Counted from the stretch's first letter, positions 16,872-24,342 are shown. The stretch is DNA of 32,324 bases from Actinomycetes bacterium (GCA_021820105.1 JAKAED010000027.1:1-32324), one strand, 5' to 3'. Numbers and translations: made by a program. Notes: generated from the letters alone by a model not told the origin.

Positions 16872-18326
16872 GTGTCCAATCCTCTAGACCATCGTGACGG
16901 ACCGCGCGACGAGTGCGGTGTGTTCGGCATCTTCTCGCCTGGCAGTGATGTCGCCCGTCTTGCGTACTTTGCCCTGTACGCGTTGCAGCATCGCGGGCAG
17001 GAGTCAGCCGGGATAGCCGTTGCGCAGCTCGGCGGCTCGATCATGGGTACCCGTGAGCAGGGGCTCGTCTCGCAGGTCTTTGACGAACACATGCTGCGGT
17101 CGTTGGTGGGCGATCTCGCGATTGGGCACGTGCGCTATTCCACCACCGGTTCCTCCGAGTGGGAGAACGCCCAGCCGATCGTCCGCGACGACCACCGGAC
17201 CATCGCGCTTGCTCACAACGGCAACCTGATCAACGCCGTGGAGCTCCACAGCGAACTGCGCAGCCGCGGCGTTCCGTTCCGTTCGACATCTGACTCGGAG
17301 ATCATCGCCGCGCTGTTGGCCGCACACCCTGCCGACAGCCTTGAGCAGGCTGTGGTCGAGGTGCTGCCGAAGCTGCAGGGCGCGTTCTCAACCGTGGTGA
17401 TGACCGAGGACCGGATCGTTGCCTTCCGTGACCCGCACGGGCTGCGGCCACTCGCGCTCGGCGTGATCCGTGACGAGGAGACGGGCCTTGAGGTCCACTG
17501 CGTGGCCAGTGAGTCATGTGCGTTTGACCTGATCGGTGCCCGCTACCTGCGCGAGGTCGAGCCCGGTGAGGTCGTGACGCTCGATGCCCAGGGGCTCCAC
17601 TCGCAGCTTGTTGCCGGCGGGGAGCGTCGCGCCTTCTGCCTGTTTGAGTACATCTACTTCGCGCGCCCGGACTCACTGATGAACGGCCGTAGGTTGCAGG
17701 TGTCGCGGGCGCGCATGGGGGAGATCCTCTGGCGCGAGGCGCCGGTCGAGGCCGACCTTGTGATTGCGATCCCGGACTCCGGCAACGCCGCGGCACGGGG
17801 CCTCGCCCGGGCCGCGGGGATCCCTCAGGATGACGGTTTCATCAAGAACCGCTACGTGGCTCGCACCTTCATCCAGCCCGGTCAGCAGTTGCGCAAGCAC
17901 GGCCTGCGGCTGAAGTTCAACCCGTTGCCGGAGGTGGTGGCCGGCAAGCGGCTGATCGTCGTTGACGACTCGATCGTGCGGGGCAACACGATGCCGCAGA
18001 TAGTGCAGATGCTGCGTGACGCCGGTGCCCGGGAGATCCACCTGCGGATCTCCTCACCGCCGATCAAGCATCCCTGCCACTACGGGATTGACATGTCCGC
18101 GCGGGAGGAGATGGTGGCGCACCGGCGCAGCGTCGCCGAGGTCTGCCAGGTGATCGGTGCCGACTCGCTGCATTACCTCTCCCTGGAGGGCGTCTATGAG
18201 GCGGTGGAGGGCCAGCGTTCGATGCACTGTGACGCGTGTTTCAGCGGCGAGTATCCGCTCGCCGGCACCGAGACCTCCGGTGGCAAGTTCGCGCTTGAGC
18301 GCGCCGAGCTGCCACTTGTCTCCTGA
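16872..18326 (+). CDS. purF: Amidophosphoribosyltransferase
   Basis: First committed step of purine synthesis: PRPP plus glutamine gives 5-phosphoribosylamine. The 484-residue protein starts at GTG 16872. It has a short propeptide before DECGVFGIFS, where Cys15 would become the N-terminal nucleophile after processing. The PRPP-binding loop LIVVDDSIVRGNT is in the C-terminal half. Cysteines in FCLFEYIYFARPDS and MHCDACFSGEYP match the [4Fe-4S]-type PurF of Bacillus and actinobacteria, implying oxygen-sensitive stability. It lies 24 bp after purL and may have its own promoter. Confidence 0.96.
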   Translation: MSNPLDHRDGPRDECGVFGIFSPGSDVARLAYFALYALQHRGQESAGIAVAQLGGSIMGTREQGLVSQVFDEHMLRSLVGDLAIGHVRYSTTGSSEWENAQPIVRDDHRTIALAHNGNLINAVELHSELRSRGVPFRSTSDSEIIAALLAAHPADSLEQAVVEVLPKLQGAFSTVVMTEDRIVAFRDPHGLRPLALGVIRDEETGLEVHCVASESCAFDLIGARYLREVEPGEVVTLDAQGLHSQLVAGGERRAFCLFEYIYFARPDSLMNGRRLQVSRARMGEILWREAPVEADLVIAIPDSGNAAARGLARAAGIPQDDGFIKNRYVARTFIQPGQQLRKHGLRLKFNPLPEVVAGKRLIVVDDSIVRGNTMPQIVQMLRDAGAREIHLRISSPPIKHPCHYGIDMSAREEMVAHRRSVAEVCQVIGADSLHYLSLEGVYEAVEGQRSMHCDACFSGEYPLAGTETSGGKFALERAELPLVS

Positions 18327-18356
18327 TCTGGCGGCCCGATCCCGGGGTCGGCGTCC

Positions 18357-19007
18357 ATGAGCTCAGGTCAACCGTTCAGATTCGCCGTGTTGGCATCCGG
18401 CTCCGGCACCAACCTGCAGGCGCTGCTTGATCAACTCCATGGCCGTGACGGGATCGAGGTCGTTGCGGTCGCCTCCGACAATCCTGAGGCCTATGCGCTC
18501 GAGCGGGCGCGGGCAGCCATGGTGCCGACCGCTGCCTTTGAGCGCTCGCGGTTTGGCGGGGATCGGATCGCCCGCGACCGTGCAATGGCCGACTGGCTCC
18601 GTGAGCGTGGCGCCCAACTGGTGGTGATGGCCGGCTACATGCAGCTCGTTTCAGAGCAGTTTCTCGACCGCTTCCCGGATGCGGTCATCAACCTCCATCC
18701 CTCTCTGCTGCCGGCCTTCCCTGGACTTGACGCGGTGGGGCAGGCGCTTGCCTACGGGGTCAAGGTATTTGGGGTGACTGTTCACTTCGCGGACGCCGGC
18801 TTGGACAGCGGGCCGGTGATCATGCAGCGGGCGATCGCGCTTCCGGATGCGCGCGTGCCCGACGATGTGCTGCCCCACATCCACGCCTTGGAGCATCAGA
18901 TGCTGCCTGAGGTGGTTCGCCTGTTTGGGCGCGGTGCCGTGCGGATCTCCTCCACGCATCCCAGGCGTGTGTTGATCGAGCCACTGGCAGAGCCGCTGGA
19001 GCGGTAG
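18357..19007 (+). CDS. purN: Phosphoribosylglycinamide formyltransferase (GAR transformylase)
   Basis: Transfers formyl from 10-formyltetrahydrofolate to GAR. 216 residues from ATG 18357. FAVLASGSGTNLQALLDQL is the phosphate-binding start. Catalytic residues fit Asn112 and His114 in VINLHPSLLPAFPG, and Asp150 in VHFADAGLDSGPVI. It is 30 bp after purF. Its stop TAG is part of the purH -10 hexamer. Confidence 0.94.
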   Translation: MSSGQPFRFAVLASGSGTNLQALLDQLHGRDGIEVVAVASDNPEAYALERARAAMVPTAAFERSRFGGDRIARDRAMADWLRERGAQLVVMAGYMQLVSEQFLDRFPDAVINLHPSLLPAFPGLDAVGQALAYGVKVFGVTVHFADAGLDSGPVIMQRAIALPDARVPDDVLPHIHALEHQMLPEVVRLFGRGAVRISSTHPRRVLIEPLAEPLER

Positions 19008-19010
19008 AGT
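19005..19010 (+). promoter_or_regulatory. -10 hexamer TAGAGT of purH, containing the purN stop
   Basis: TAGAGT begins with the purN stop codon TAG and is seven bases (CGCGCCT) from the purH ATG 19018. The hexamer is identical to the purD one. It suggests a leaderless internal promoter. Confidence 0.5.
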
Positions 19011-19017
19011 CGCGCCT

Positions 19018-20613
19018 ATGGCCACCGGAACCAATTCCGATCAACTGCTTCAACCCGCGGCACCCGGTGAGGTGCAGGTGGGGCGGGCGCTGCTGTCCGT
19101 ATCCGATAAGGCTGGGATCGTTGAGTTCGCCCGCGGACTCGCGGACCTCGGGATTGAGATCGTCTCGACCGGTGGAACCGCGCGCGAGCTGTCCGACGCC
19201 GGCCTGCGGGTCCGGACGATCACCGATCTCACGGGCTTTCCGGAGATCATGGACGGCCGCGTCAAGACACTGCATCCAAAGCTTTACGCCAGCCTCCTGG
19301 CAGTTCGCGACGACGCCGCTCACGTTGAGGCGGCGGTCGCTCACGCGGTGGAGGCTGTTGACCTGGTCTGCGTCAATCTCTATCCGTTTGAGCGCACCGC
19401 CGCGACCCGCGGGGTGACCGACGCAGAGGTCATTGAGAACATCGACATCGGCGGCCCGACAATGATCCGCGCCGCTGCCAAGAACTTCAAGTTCTCCGTG
19501 CCGGTTGTGTCGCCTGCGAGCTATGACGCGGTTCTGGAGGAGCTGCGGGCATCTGATCGGCGCCTGTCGCTGCAGACCCGTGAGAGCCTGGCGGCTGAGG
19601 CATTTGCCTACACGGCTCGCTACGACACTGCCATCACGCGCTGGTTCCAGGAGAAGAACGAGGACTTCCCGCCGCTGATGGTGCGGGCGTTTGAGCGCGA
19701 GCTGGAACTCCCCTACGGTGAGAACCCGCACCAGCGCGCCGCGTTCTACACCCAGATCGGAGCGCGCACACACGTGCTCTCGCAGGTCGCGCAACTGGGC
19801 GGGAAGGACCTGTCCTTCAACAACCTGCTCGACCTGGACGCGGCCAGGCAGCTGCTTTCGGAGTTTGTCGTTCCGGCCTGCGTGATCGTCAAGCACAACA
19901 ACCCCTGCGGGGTGGCGGTCGGCGCCACCACGCTGGAGGCCTACCAGCGCGCGTTTGCGTGTGACCCCACCTCTGCGTTCGGCGGGGTCATCGTTGTGAA
20001 CCGTCGCGTGGATGAGCAGACAGCGCGAGCGATCCATGATCAGTTTGCGGAGATCGTGCTCGCTCGCGGCTACGACGATGAGGCGCTTGAGGTCTTTGCC
20101 GACAAGCCCAACCTCCGGCTGCTGGATGACCGCGAGCGGCGACTGGACGTGATCTACGAGCCGGCGATCCGACAGGTGATCGGGGGCCTGCTGGTCCAGG
20201 ACCGTGACATCTCCAATGAGGACCGGGATGTGATGGAGGTGGTTTCGGAGCGCCGTCCGACGGAGGAGGAGTGGTCGGAGCTGCTGTTCGCCTGGCGCGT
20301 CTGCAAGCACGTGAAGTCAAACGCGATCGTGCTGGCGCACGGCGGCGCGACGCTCGGAATCGGTGCCGGTCAGATGAGCCGGGTCGATGCGGTGCGGATG
20401 GCAATCGACAAGGCACAGGCTCCGGTTTCGGGTGCTGTGCTGGCCTCAGATGCGTTCTTCCCATTCCCGGACGGGCCGGAGATCGCCCTTGAGCAGGGGA
20501 TCACGGCGATCATCCAGCCGGGCGGCTCGATCCGTGATCATGAGGTGGTTGAAGCCGTTGATCGCGCGGGCGGCGCGATGGTGTTCACCGGGCGTCGGCA
20601 CTTCCGCCACTGA
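19018..20613 (+). CDS. purH: Bifunctional AICAR formyltransferase / IMP cyclohydrolase
   Basis: Performs the last two steps to IMP. 531 residues from ATG 19018. The N-terminal MGS-like cyclohydrolase domain (about 20-200) has ALLSVSDKAGIVEFA, VSTGGTAREL, GRVKTLHPKLYASLL and NIDIGGPTMIRAAAKN. The C-terminal transformylase domain has GENPHQRAAFY, LSFNNLLDLDAA, VKHNNPCGVAVG (Lys292-His293) and AFGGVIVVN, and ends with the usual GRRHFRH. A long frame on the opposite strand is a GC shadow. Completes the purine block. Confidence 0.96.
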   Translation: MATGTNSDQLLQPAAPGEVQVGRALLSVSDKAGIVEFARGLADLGIEIVSTGGTARELSDAGLRVRTITDLTGFPEIMDGRVKTLHPKLYASLLAVRDDAAHVEAAVAHAVEAVDLVCVNLYPFERTAATRGVTDAEVIENIDIGGPTMIRAAAKNFKFSVPVVSPASYDAVLEELRASDRRLSLQTRESLAAEAFAYTARYDTAITRWFQEKNEDFPPLMVRAFERELELPYGENPHQRAAFYTQIGARTHVLSQVAQLGGKDLSFNNLLDLDAARQLLSEFVVPACVIVKHNNPCGVAVGATTLEAYQRAFACDPTSAFGGVIVVNRRVDEQTARAIHDQFAEIVLARGYDDEALEVFADKPNLRLLDDRERRLDVIYEPAIRQVIGGLLVQDRDISNEDRDVMEVVSERRPTEEEWSELLFAWRVCKHVKSNAIVLAHGGATLGIGAGQMSRVDAVRMAIDKAQAPVSGAVLASDAFFPFPDGPEIALEQGITAIIQPGGSIRDHEVVEAVDRAGGAMVFTGRRHFRH

Positions 20614-20646
20614 TTGTCGACTGGTCGCCTGGGGAGCTCTGTTCTC

Positions 20647-21132
20647 ATGTCCGCTGAACCTCCCCACCGCTCCCACGAACCAGCTGGGGCCGCTGGTGCT
20701 GCCGGTGCTGCCGGGTCCGGCGGTGCTGCCGGGCAGCCGATCCGGCGTCTGGCGGGAGATCCACCCTCTCCTTGGGAGGGCGAGTTCGCCTACAGCCGTG
20801 TGGTCAGCGCGGGACCCTGGGTGCTGGTCGGCGGGACCACCTCAATCGACCAGACCGGGTACGTGGTCGGCACCACGCCTTACGAGCAGGCCGCCGAGAT
20901 CTTCCGCAAGCTCCTCCATGAGCTGTCTCGGGTCGGTCTGACGGCCGCAGAGGTGGTACAGACCCGCATGTACGTGACCGATATCTCCCGTGGTGGAGAG
21001 GTCGGTCGGGCGCACGGGGAGGTCTTTGGCGGTGTTGAGGGCGGCGGTCCGGTGACCTCGATGGTGGAGGTGGGACGGCTGATCGATCCACGGATGCTCG
21101 TGGAGATTGAGCTCGTCGCGTATCGCGCCTGA
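20647..21132 (+). CDS. RidA/YjgF-family protein with an Ala/Gly-rich N-terminal extension
   Basis: 161 residues from ATG 20647, chosen because GGGGAG (20631-20636) lies 10 bp upstream. The frame stays open to a TTG at 20614. Residues 12-29 are low-complexity Ala/Gly. The RidA fold follows: VLVGGTTSIDQTGYVV, AAEIFRKLLHELSRVGL, VVQTRMYVTDI with the conserved Arg107, and MLVEIELVAY with Glu153. RidA enzymes deaminate reactive enamines/imines made by PLP enzymes; other subfamilies have different roles, so the substrate is unknown. It is 33 bp after purH and probably co-transcribed. Confidence 0.85.
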   Translation: MSAEPPHRSHEPAGAAGAAGAAGSGGAAGQPIRRLAGDPPSPWEGEFAYSRVVSAGPWVLVGGTTSIDQTGYVVGTTPYEQAAEIFRKLLHELSRVGLTAAEVVQTRMYVTDISRGGEVGRAHGEVFGGVEGGGPVTSMVEVGRLIDPRMLVEIELVAYRA

Positions 21133-21134
21133 GC

Positions 21135-21188
21135 CTCGCCCGACTGCCCGCCTGTCATCACAACGCGGTGGACCCGCGACCGGGCGAG
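21135..21188 (+). terminator. Nested stem-loop after the RidA gene
   Basis: Outer arms CTCGCCCG (21135-21142) and CGGGCGAG (21181-21188) are perfect 8-bp complements. An inner stem CGCGG/CCGCG lies at 21164-21168/21174-21178. It begins 2 nt after the stop. Likely end of the purC-to-RidA transcript; no T-tract. Confidence 0.4.
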
Positions 21189-21198
21189 CACCCGCCTC

Positions 21199-21229
21199 GG
21201 AAGGATTCTCCGGGGTGACCCCGTATAAA
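21199..21229 (+). promoter_or_regulatory. Possible ECF-type promoter with an embedded palindrome
   Basis: GGAAGG (21199-21204), 17 bases, then CGTATAAA (21222-21229) resembles ECF sigma-factor promoters. The spacer and -10 edge carry the palindrome CGGGG-TGA-CCCCG (21211-21223). It is about 80 bp before the repeat-protein gene. Tentative. Confidence 0.3.
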
Positions 21230-21306
21230 GCTGTCGATCGCCCGGCCGGGGTGCGGGCGTCTGATGCCGGGCCTCGCTCGGGGAATATTCCTAAACGAGG
21301 TTTTGC

Positions 21307-22092
21307 ATGAAGCGTTTTGTAGCGAGGCGGCCCAGCCCGTCCATGTTGGTCGCGATCATCGCGATGGTCGCCGCACTGGGCGGCACGGCGTACGCCGGAG
21401 TCACGCTGGGTCGCAACAGCGTCGGCACCAAGCAGCTCCGCAACGGGGCCGTGGTCACGAGCAAGCTCAAGAACGGGGCCGTGGTTACCAGCAAGCTCAA
21501 GAACGGTGCGGTGACCGCCTCCAAGATCAACACCAATGGGCTGGTTGTGCCCAACGCTCAGCACGCGACCGTCGCGGACTCGGCGACCAATGCCACCAAC
21601 GCGACGAATGCGACCAACGCGACCAACGCGACGAACGCGACCAACGCGACCAATTCGGTCAACACCAATGACATCAAGACCTGGTACGCGACCGCTTCGG
21701 TCGGTCAGACGGTGACGTTGCTGACCGTTGGCCCGTTCACGTACACCGGTCAATGCACGACTGTCTCGGGCAATCCGCACGCGCAGACCTATGTGTCCAC
21801 CAGCCAGGCGAACTCAATGGCTGACAGCTACGCCGACGTAAATGGATACACCAATAGCTCCTCGATTGTCTCCTTTGGTCCTTCGACGGCGCCGATCACC
21901 GTCGGCTACGCATCGGACAATTTCATCCAGCAGAACGTCGCGGGGCCGCACTGGGTCGGTCCGTATGACGGGTCGGATAGCCAGATCTCCGGGGATGGCC
22001 ACACGTTCGTGAACACGTTCGCTGGCGTCGCAACCGACTTCAACGGCGCTGATTGCACCTTCGTGGGGCACGCGACTGTCGTAACGCACTGA
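21307..22092 (+). CDS. Secreted or membrane-anchored repeat protein with a polymorphic ATN tract
   Basis: 261 residues from ATG 21307, with GAGG 6 nt upstream. A basic start (KRFVARRPSPS) and hydrophobic segment 12-30 ending TAYA form a signal or anchor. Then come three copies of a ten-residue unit NGAVVTSKLK (about 46-75), and an Ala-Thr-Asn triplet repeated eight times (93-116). A C-terminal domain of about 140 residues follows, with two Cys (GQC, ADC) that could form a disulfide. The anchor plus NSVGTKQL-NGAV pattern is one I associate with a large Solirubrobacterales exported-protein family of unknown function; the repeats may be surface-exposed stalks. A 36-bp palindrome follows. Confidence 0.75.
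   Translation: MKRFVARRPSPSMLVAIIAMVAALGGTAYAGVTLGRNSVGTKQLRNGAVVTSKLKNGAVVTSKLKNGAVTASKINTNGLVVPNAQHATVADSATNATNATNATNATNATNATNATNSVNTNDIKTWYATASVGQTVTLLTVGPFTYTGQCTTVSGNPHAQTYVSTSQANSMADSYADVNGYTNSSSIVSFGPSTAPITVGYASDNFIQQNVAGPHWVGPYDGSDSQISGDGHTFVNTFAGVATDFNGADCTFVGHATVVTH
21583..21654 (+). repeat. Eight tandem 9-bp units (GCGACCAAC-like) coding ATN
   Basis: Eight contiguous copies of a 9-bp unit varying only at third positions (ACC/ACG, AAC/AAT, GCG/GCC). Slippage would add or remove whole Ala-Thr-Asn triplets without a frameshift. Confidence 0.85.
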
Positions 22093-22098
22093 CCCCAT

Positions 22099-22134
22099 GG
22101 TGGGGAGCGTGGGCTGCAGCCCACGCTCCCCACC
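22099..22134. terminator. Perfect 36-bp palindrome after the repeat-protein gene
   Basis: Bases 22099-22116 and 22117-22134 are exact reverse complements (18-bp arms, centre TGCA), beginning 7 nt after the stop. A very stable hairpin, most simply a transcription terminator, although there is no T-run. Confidence 0.6.
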
Positions 22135-22219
22135 GGATTGGTCTCGGCTGATGCGGCCGGATCTGCGGCAACACCAGGTCCGCTCACATCGGTCGCGCTG
22201 CTGCCATCATCAGTGACGC

Positions 22220-22292
22220 GCCGGCGTAGCTCAGTTGGTAGAGCAGCGGACTTTTAATCCGAAGCGCCTGGGTTCGAGTCCCAGCGCCGGCA
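22220..22292 (+). tRNA. tRNA-Lys (anticodon TTT)
   Basis: Full cloverleaf of 73 nt. Acceptor GCCGGCG (22220-22226) pairs with CGCCGGC. The D-arm is GCTCAGTTGGTAGAGC, the anticodon loop CTTTTAA, and the T-arm CTGGG-TTCGAGT-CCCAG, with discriminator A at 22292 and no encoded CCA. The top pair of the anticodon stem appears as a G-A mismatch. It marks the left edge of an accessory region. Confidence 0.95.
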
Positions 22293-22337
22293 CTGAAAAT
22301 TCCAGGTAATCGCGATTTACTTGTTGCCTGGCTATCA

Positions 22338-22360
22338 GGGACATGTCCCCAATATGTCCC
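22338..22360. repeat. GGGACATGTCCC palindrome with additional half-site
   Basis: A perfect 12-bp palindrome at 22338-22349 is followed after 4 nt by ATGTCCC (22354-22360). It could be a regulator site or a REP-like element; nothing nearby decides. Confidence 0.4.
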
Positions 22361-22680
22361 GGTGCCCTTAGGGATAGCGGGCTGGATGCTCGGCCTGTGC
22401 TGCGGGCTGCTGGTCGCGACGACCCGACGGATCAGGCGTCACCGACCGACCCCTCCTGGCTGAGTTAGCTGCAGCCTGACCGGTCTCGCTTTGATCCCGG
22501 CACGCGGTTGTCTCGCGTTATGCGAGACACCCCGCTTCGCGCGGACAGCTGGGCTGACGAGTGCCCGCGATTCGTCGCCGCCCGAGGACCCAACTCCATC
22601 GACCCGACCGGACCGATCTCGGTAGGAAGCTCTCACTCAGTGGCAAAGCAGCGTCTGCCCGTGGGTCGTGGTCAGATCGG

Positions 22681-22686
22681 TAGCGT
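22681..22686 (+). promoter_or_regulatory. -10 hexamer TAGCGT for the gene at 22693
   Basis: TAGCGT, six bases (TCGCGT), then TTG 22693. The spacing is the same as for the purC, glyoxalase and 27753 genes, which supports the unusual TTG start. Confidence 0.45.
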
Positions 22687-22692
22687 TCGCGT

Positions 22693-22953
22693 TTGACGAT
22701 TGACGATCTGCCGCGCATGGTGCGCCAGCGCCTGGATGAGTTGATCGCAGCCATTCCGGATGCTGAGGATGCCTACGACCTCGCGCTCAGCGTCGTGGGA
22801 TGCGTCTCCGACGTCATGGAAGAGTCGGAACTGGCGTCCCGCCTATACATCCTGTGGGCCGACATCACCGACTTCTATGAGTTGAGACCGGATCACGATC
22901 GACCGCGCTGGCACTCATTCGAGAAGTTGGGGGCCAATGGCCGCAGCGGATGA
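22693..22953 (+). CDS. Small acidic protein of unknown function, first gene of a two-gene unit
   Basis: 86 residues from TTG 22693. I do not recognise the family. It is acidic and appears all-helical (LPRMVRQRLDELIAAIPDAEDAYDLALSVVGCVSDVMEESELASRLYILWADITDFYEL), with no membrane segment or catalytic motif that I can see. The stop overlaps the ATG of the next gene (ATGA 22950-22953), so the two are coupled. Small size, coupling and position beside three toxin-antitoxin pairs make an antitoxin- or immunity-like role possible, but this is inference only. Confidence 0.6.
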   Translation: MTIDDLPRMVRQRLDELIAAIPDAEDAYDLALSVVGCVSDVMEESELASRLYILWADITDFYELRPDHDRPRWHSFEKLGANGRSG

Positions 22954-23459
22954 GCGAGGATGAGCTACCAGACGCGGACCTAGACCGGTGGGACTCGCTA
23001 ATAGCCGCGGCCGTCCGTTCGGCCGGTAAGCCGCCGCCGTTACTCGGGCAGAACGCCTGGGGGCTCCCGCAGCGCCAGATCCTGGTGTCCTTCGACCCAG
23101 CAGCGAACGCCGTGTACGTCACGCTCGACGAGAATCCGGACGGTGTCGGACCAACTCAGGTCACCGACGCCGGCGTGATCGTCGACACCGACTCTCACGA
23201 GCACATCCGTGGCCTGGAGTTCCTGGCGGTTCGAGAGCGCGGGCTCCCGTCCGGCGAATTGCCCGCCCTTATCCGACGAACGCTGGACCTCTTCGAGCAG
23301 TCGAGGGCACTCGCCAGCGAAGCTTGCGTAACCAAGCGATACCACCGAGGCCCCCACGGTCAGAGCGCGGAGCCCCGCTGCCCGCATTACCGTGACACCG
23401 CACCACGCCGAGACTTGCATCCACGCGCCGGTGCAACTATCAGCGCCGGACCCGTCTGA
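22950..23459 (+). CDS. DUF2283-like small protein, second gene of the unit
   Basis: 169 residues from ATG 22950. Residues about 48-95 (ILVSFDPAANAVYVTLDENP...TDAGVIVDTDSHEHIRGLEFL) resemble the short beta-rich DUF2283 domain. Members of that family are often next to toxin-antitoxin-like genes, but their biochemical role is not established as far as I know. The last 45 or so residues (from about ACVTKRYHRGPHGQS) have a composition unlike a folded domain and may reflect a frameshift or decayed end. The true protein may therefore stop functionally near residue 120. Confidence 0.55.
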   Translation: MSEDELPDADLDRWDSLIAAAVRSAGKPPPLLGQNAWGLPQRQILVSFDPAANAVYVTLDENPDGVGPTQVTDAGVIVDTDSHEHIRGLEFLAVRERGLPSGELPALIRRTLDLFEQSRALASEACVTKRYHRGPHGQSAEPRCPHYRDTAPRRDLHPRAGATISAGPV

Positions 23460-23518
23460 TCTCAGTTGCGCGGTAGTCGAGAGCCCAGCGCTAGCGCGCT
23501 GTGAGGCTGTGCGGCTGC

Positions 23519-23941
23519 TCAGCTTTGCGGTGGCGTGGAGTCCCAGGGGTTGAGCAGCCGCACGTGGCACCCCTGGAAGTCTTTGGTGTTCCGGGTGACG
23601 ACCGTGAGTTCGTGAACGTGGGCTGTTGCCGCGATGAGGCTGTCTACGGTGTTTCGGCTAGCGACAGCGTTGAGTAGTCCCCACTGGTCGGCGACACGCG
23701 AGTCGACGGGGAGGATTCGTCCTGCGAACCGGGTCCGCAGCTCCCCTAGCCAGCGGGTGAACACATCTGCCTGGACAGGGTCTCGTCGTTGCAGGCGATC
23801 GATCCCGGTCCTGATCTCACCGAGGGTCAGGACGCTCAGGTACAGCTCGGAGCCATCAACGGTGTCGGCCCATGCGCGCACGTTAGGGTCACGGCCGCGC
23901 CTGATCTCAGAGACCGCGTTGGTGTCCAGCAGAAAGCTCAA
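23519..23941 (-). CDS. vapC: PIN-domain ribonuclease toxin (VapC/FitB-like)
   Basis: 140 residues starting MSFLLDTNAVSEIRRG, the FitB/VapC form. Acidic metal-binding residues fit D6, E42 (LGEIRTGI), D100 (VDSLIAATA) and D121 in TRNTKDF. The family cleaves RNA with Mg2+ and is held inactive by its antitoxin. The start overlaps the antitoxin stop by ATGA (23938-23941), the standard antitoxin-first order. Which RNA it cuts is unknown. Confidence 0.92.
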   Translation of the reverse strand: MSFLLDTNAVSEIRRGRDPNVRAWADTVDGSELYLSVLTLGEIRTGIDRLQRRDPVQADVFTRWLGELRTRFAGRILPVDSRVADQWGLLNAVASRNTVDSLIAATAHVHELTVVTRNTKDFQGCHVRLLNPWDSTPPQS

Positions 23942-24180
23942 AGCTCGACGTCGCGGCCGGTATCGCCGGCACGGCGGAGATCGAGCAACTCGAAGTCCGG
24001 GGCCGACCGGATGAAATCAACCAAACTCGGTTCGCCGCCGCTGAGCCGTCGGTAGTCCTCTGCTGAGACGACCACGACTGCGTCCTTGCCGTGTTTGGTG
24101 ACGACCTGTGGGCCCTCATTGCGTGCCCGTTCGACGAGCTCACTGAAGTGCTGTTTGGCTGTCTGAAGCTGCCAGGCCAT
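23938..24180 (-). CDS. Phd/YefM-family antitoxin
   Basis: 80 residues: MAWQLQTAKQHFSELVERARNEGPQVVTKHGKDAVVVVSAEDYRRL is the classic Phd/YefM N-terminal DNA-binding and dimer domain. The C-terminal tail (PDFELLDLRRAGDTGRDVEL) would wrap the VapC toxin. GAGG lies just upstream of the ATG. Tandem 9-bp repeats in its promoter suggest autoregulation. Confidence 0.93.
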   Translation of the reverse strand: MAWQLQTAKQHFSELVERARNEGPQVVTKHGKDAVVVVSAEDYRRLSGGEPSLVDFIRSAPDFELLDLRRAGDTGRDVEL

Positions 24181-24197
24181 GATCTACCTCGAACGTT

Positions 24198-24242
24198 CTG
24201 GACAGACTGGACAGATTCTATCAGTAGAGTGGTGCATCTCAA
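24198..24242 (-). promoter_or_regulatory. Promoter and tandem-repeat operator of the Phd/VapC pair
   Basis: On the minus strand, TTGAGA (24237-24242), a 16-bp spacer and TAGAAT (24215-24220) make a good sigma-70-type promoter. Just downstream are two exact tandem copies of CTGGACAGA as read on the plus strand (24198-24206 and 24207-24215), overlapping the -10 edge and the expected +1. That position suits repression by the antitoxin or the complex. Confidence 0.6.
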
Positions 24243-24342
24243 CTGAAGCCACCCAGTCCTGCCTTGATGTCGCGCCAGGCATCTGGCCACAGCTCACCAC
24301 TCCCCTGCTGCGCGCGGAACTTGCGCACCGGCTTGTGTGGGT

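Larger units (their letters stand above)
22293..22692. other. 400-bp non-coding stretch downstream of tRNA-Lys
   Basis: No convincing gene. It contains the perfect 10-bp palindrome AATCGCGATT near 22309-22318, within a CCAGG...CCTGG pair. The 12-bp palindrome GGGACATGTCCC follows at 22338-22349 with an extra ATGTCCC at 22354-22360. A -10 for the next gene lies at its end. I looked for a repeat of the tRNA 3' end elsewhere in the window (an att site) and saw none. Confidence 0.5.

Noticed and set aside
18820-20310. Roughly 500-codon minus-strand frame opposite purH and purN
   Set aside because: No family features, while the plus strand encodes all purH motifs; GC shadow.
21583-21654. Short tandem repeats as a CRISPR array
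   Set aside because: Units are contiguous 9-mers without spacers and code Ala-Thr-Asn in frame.
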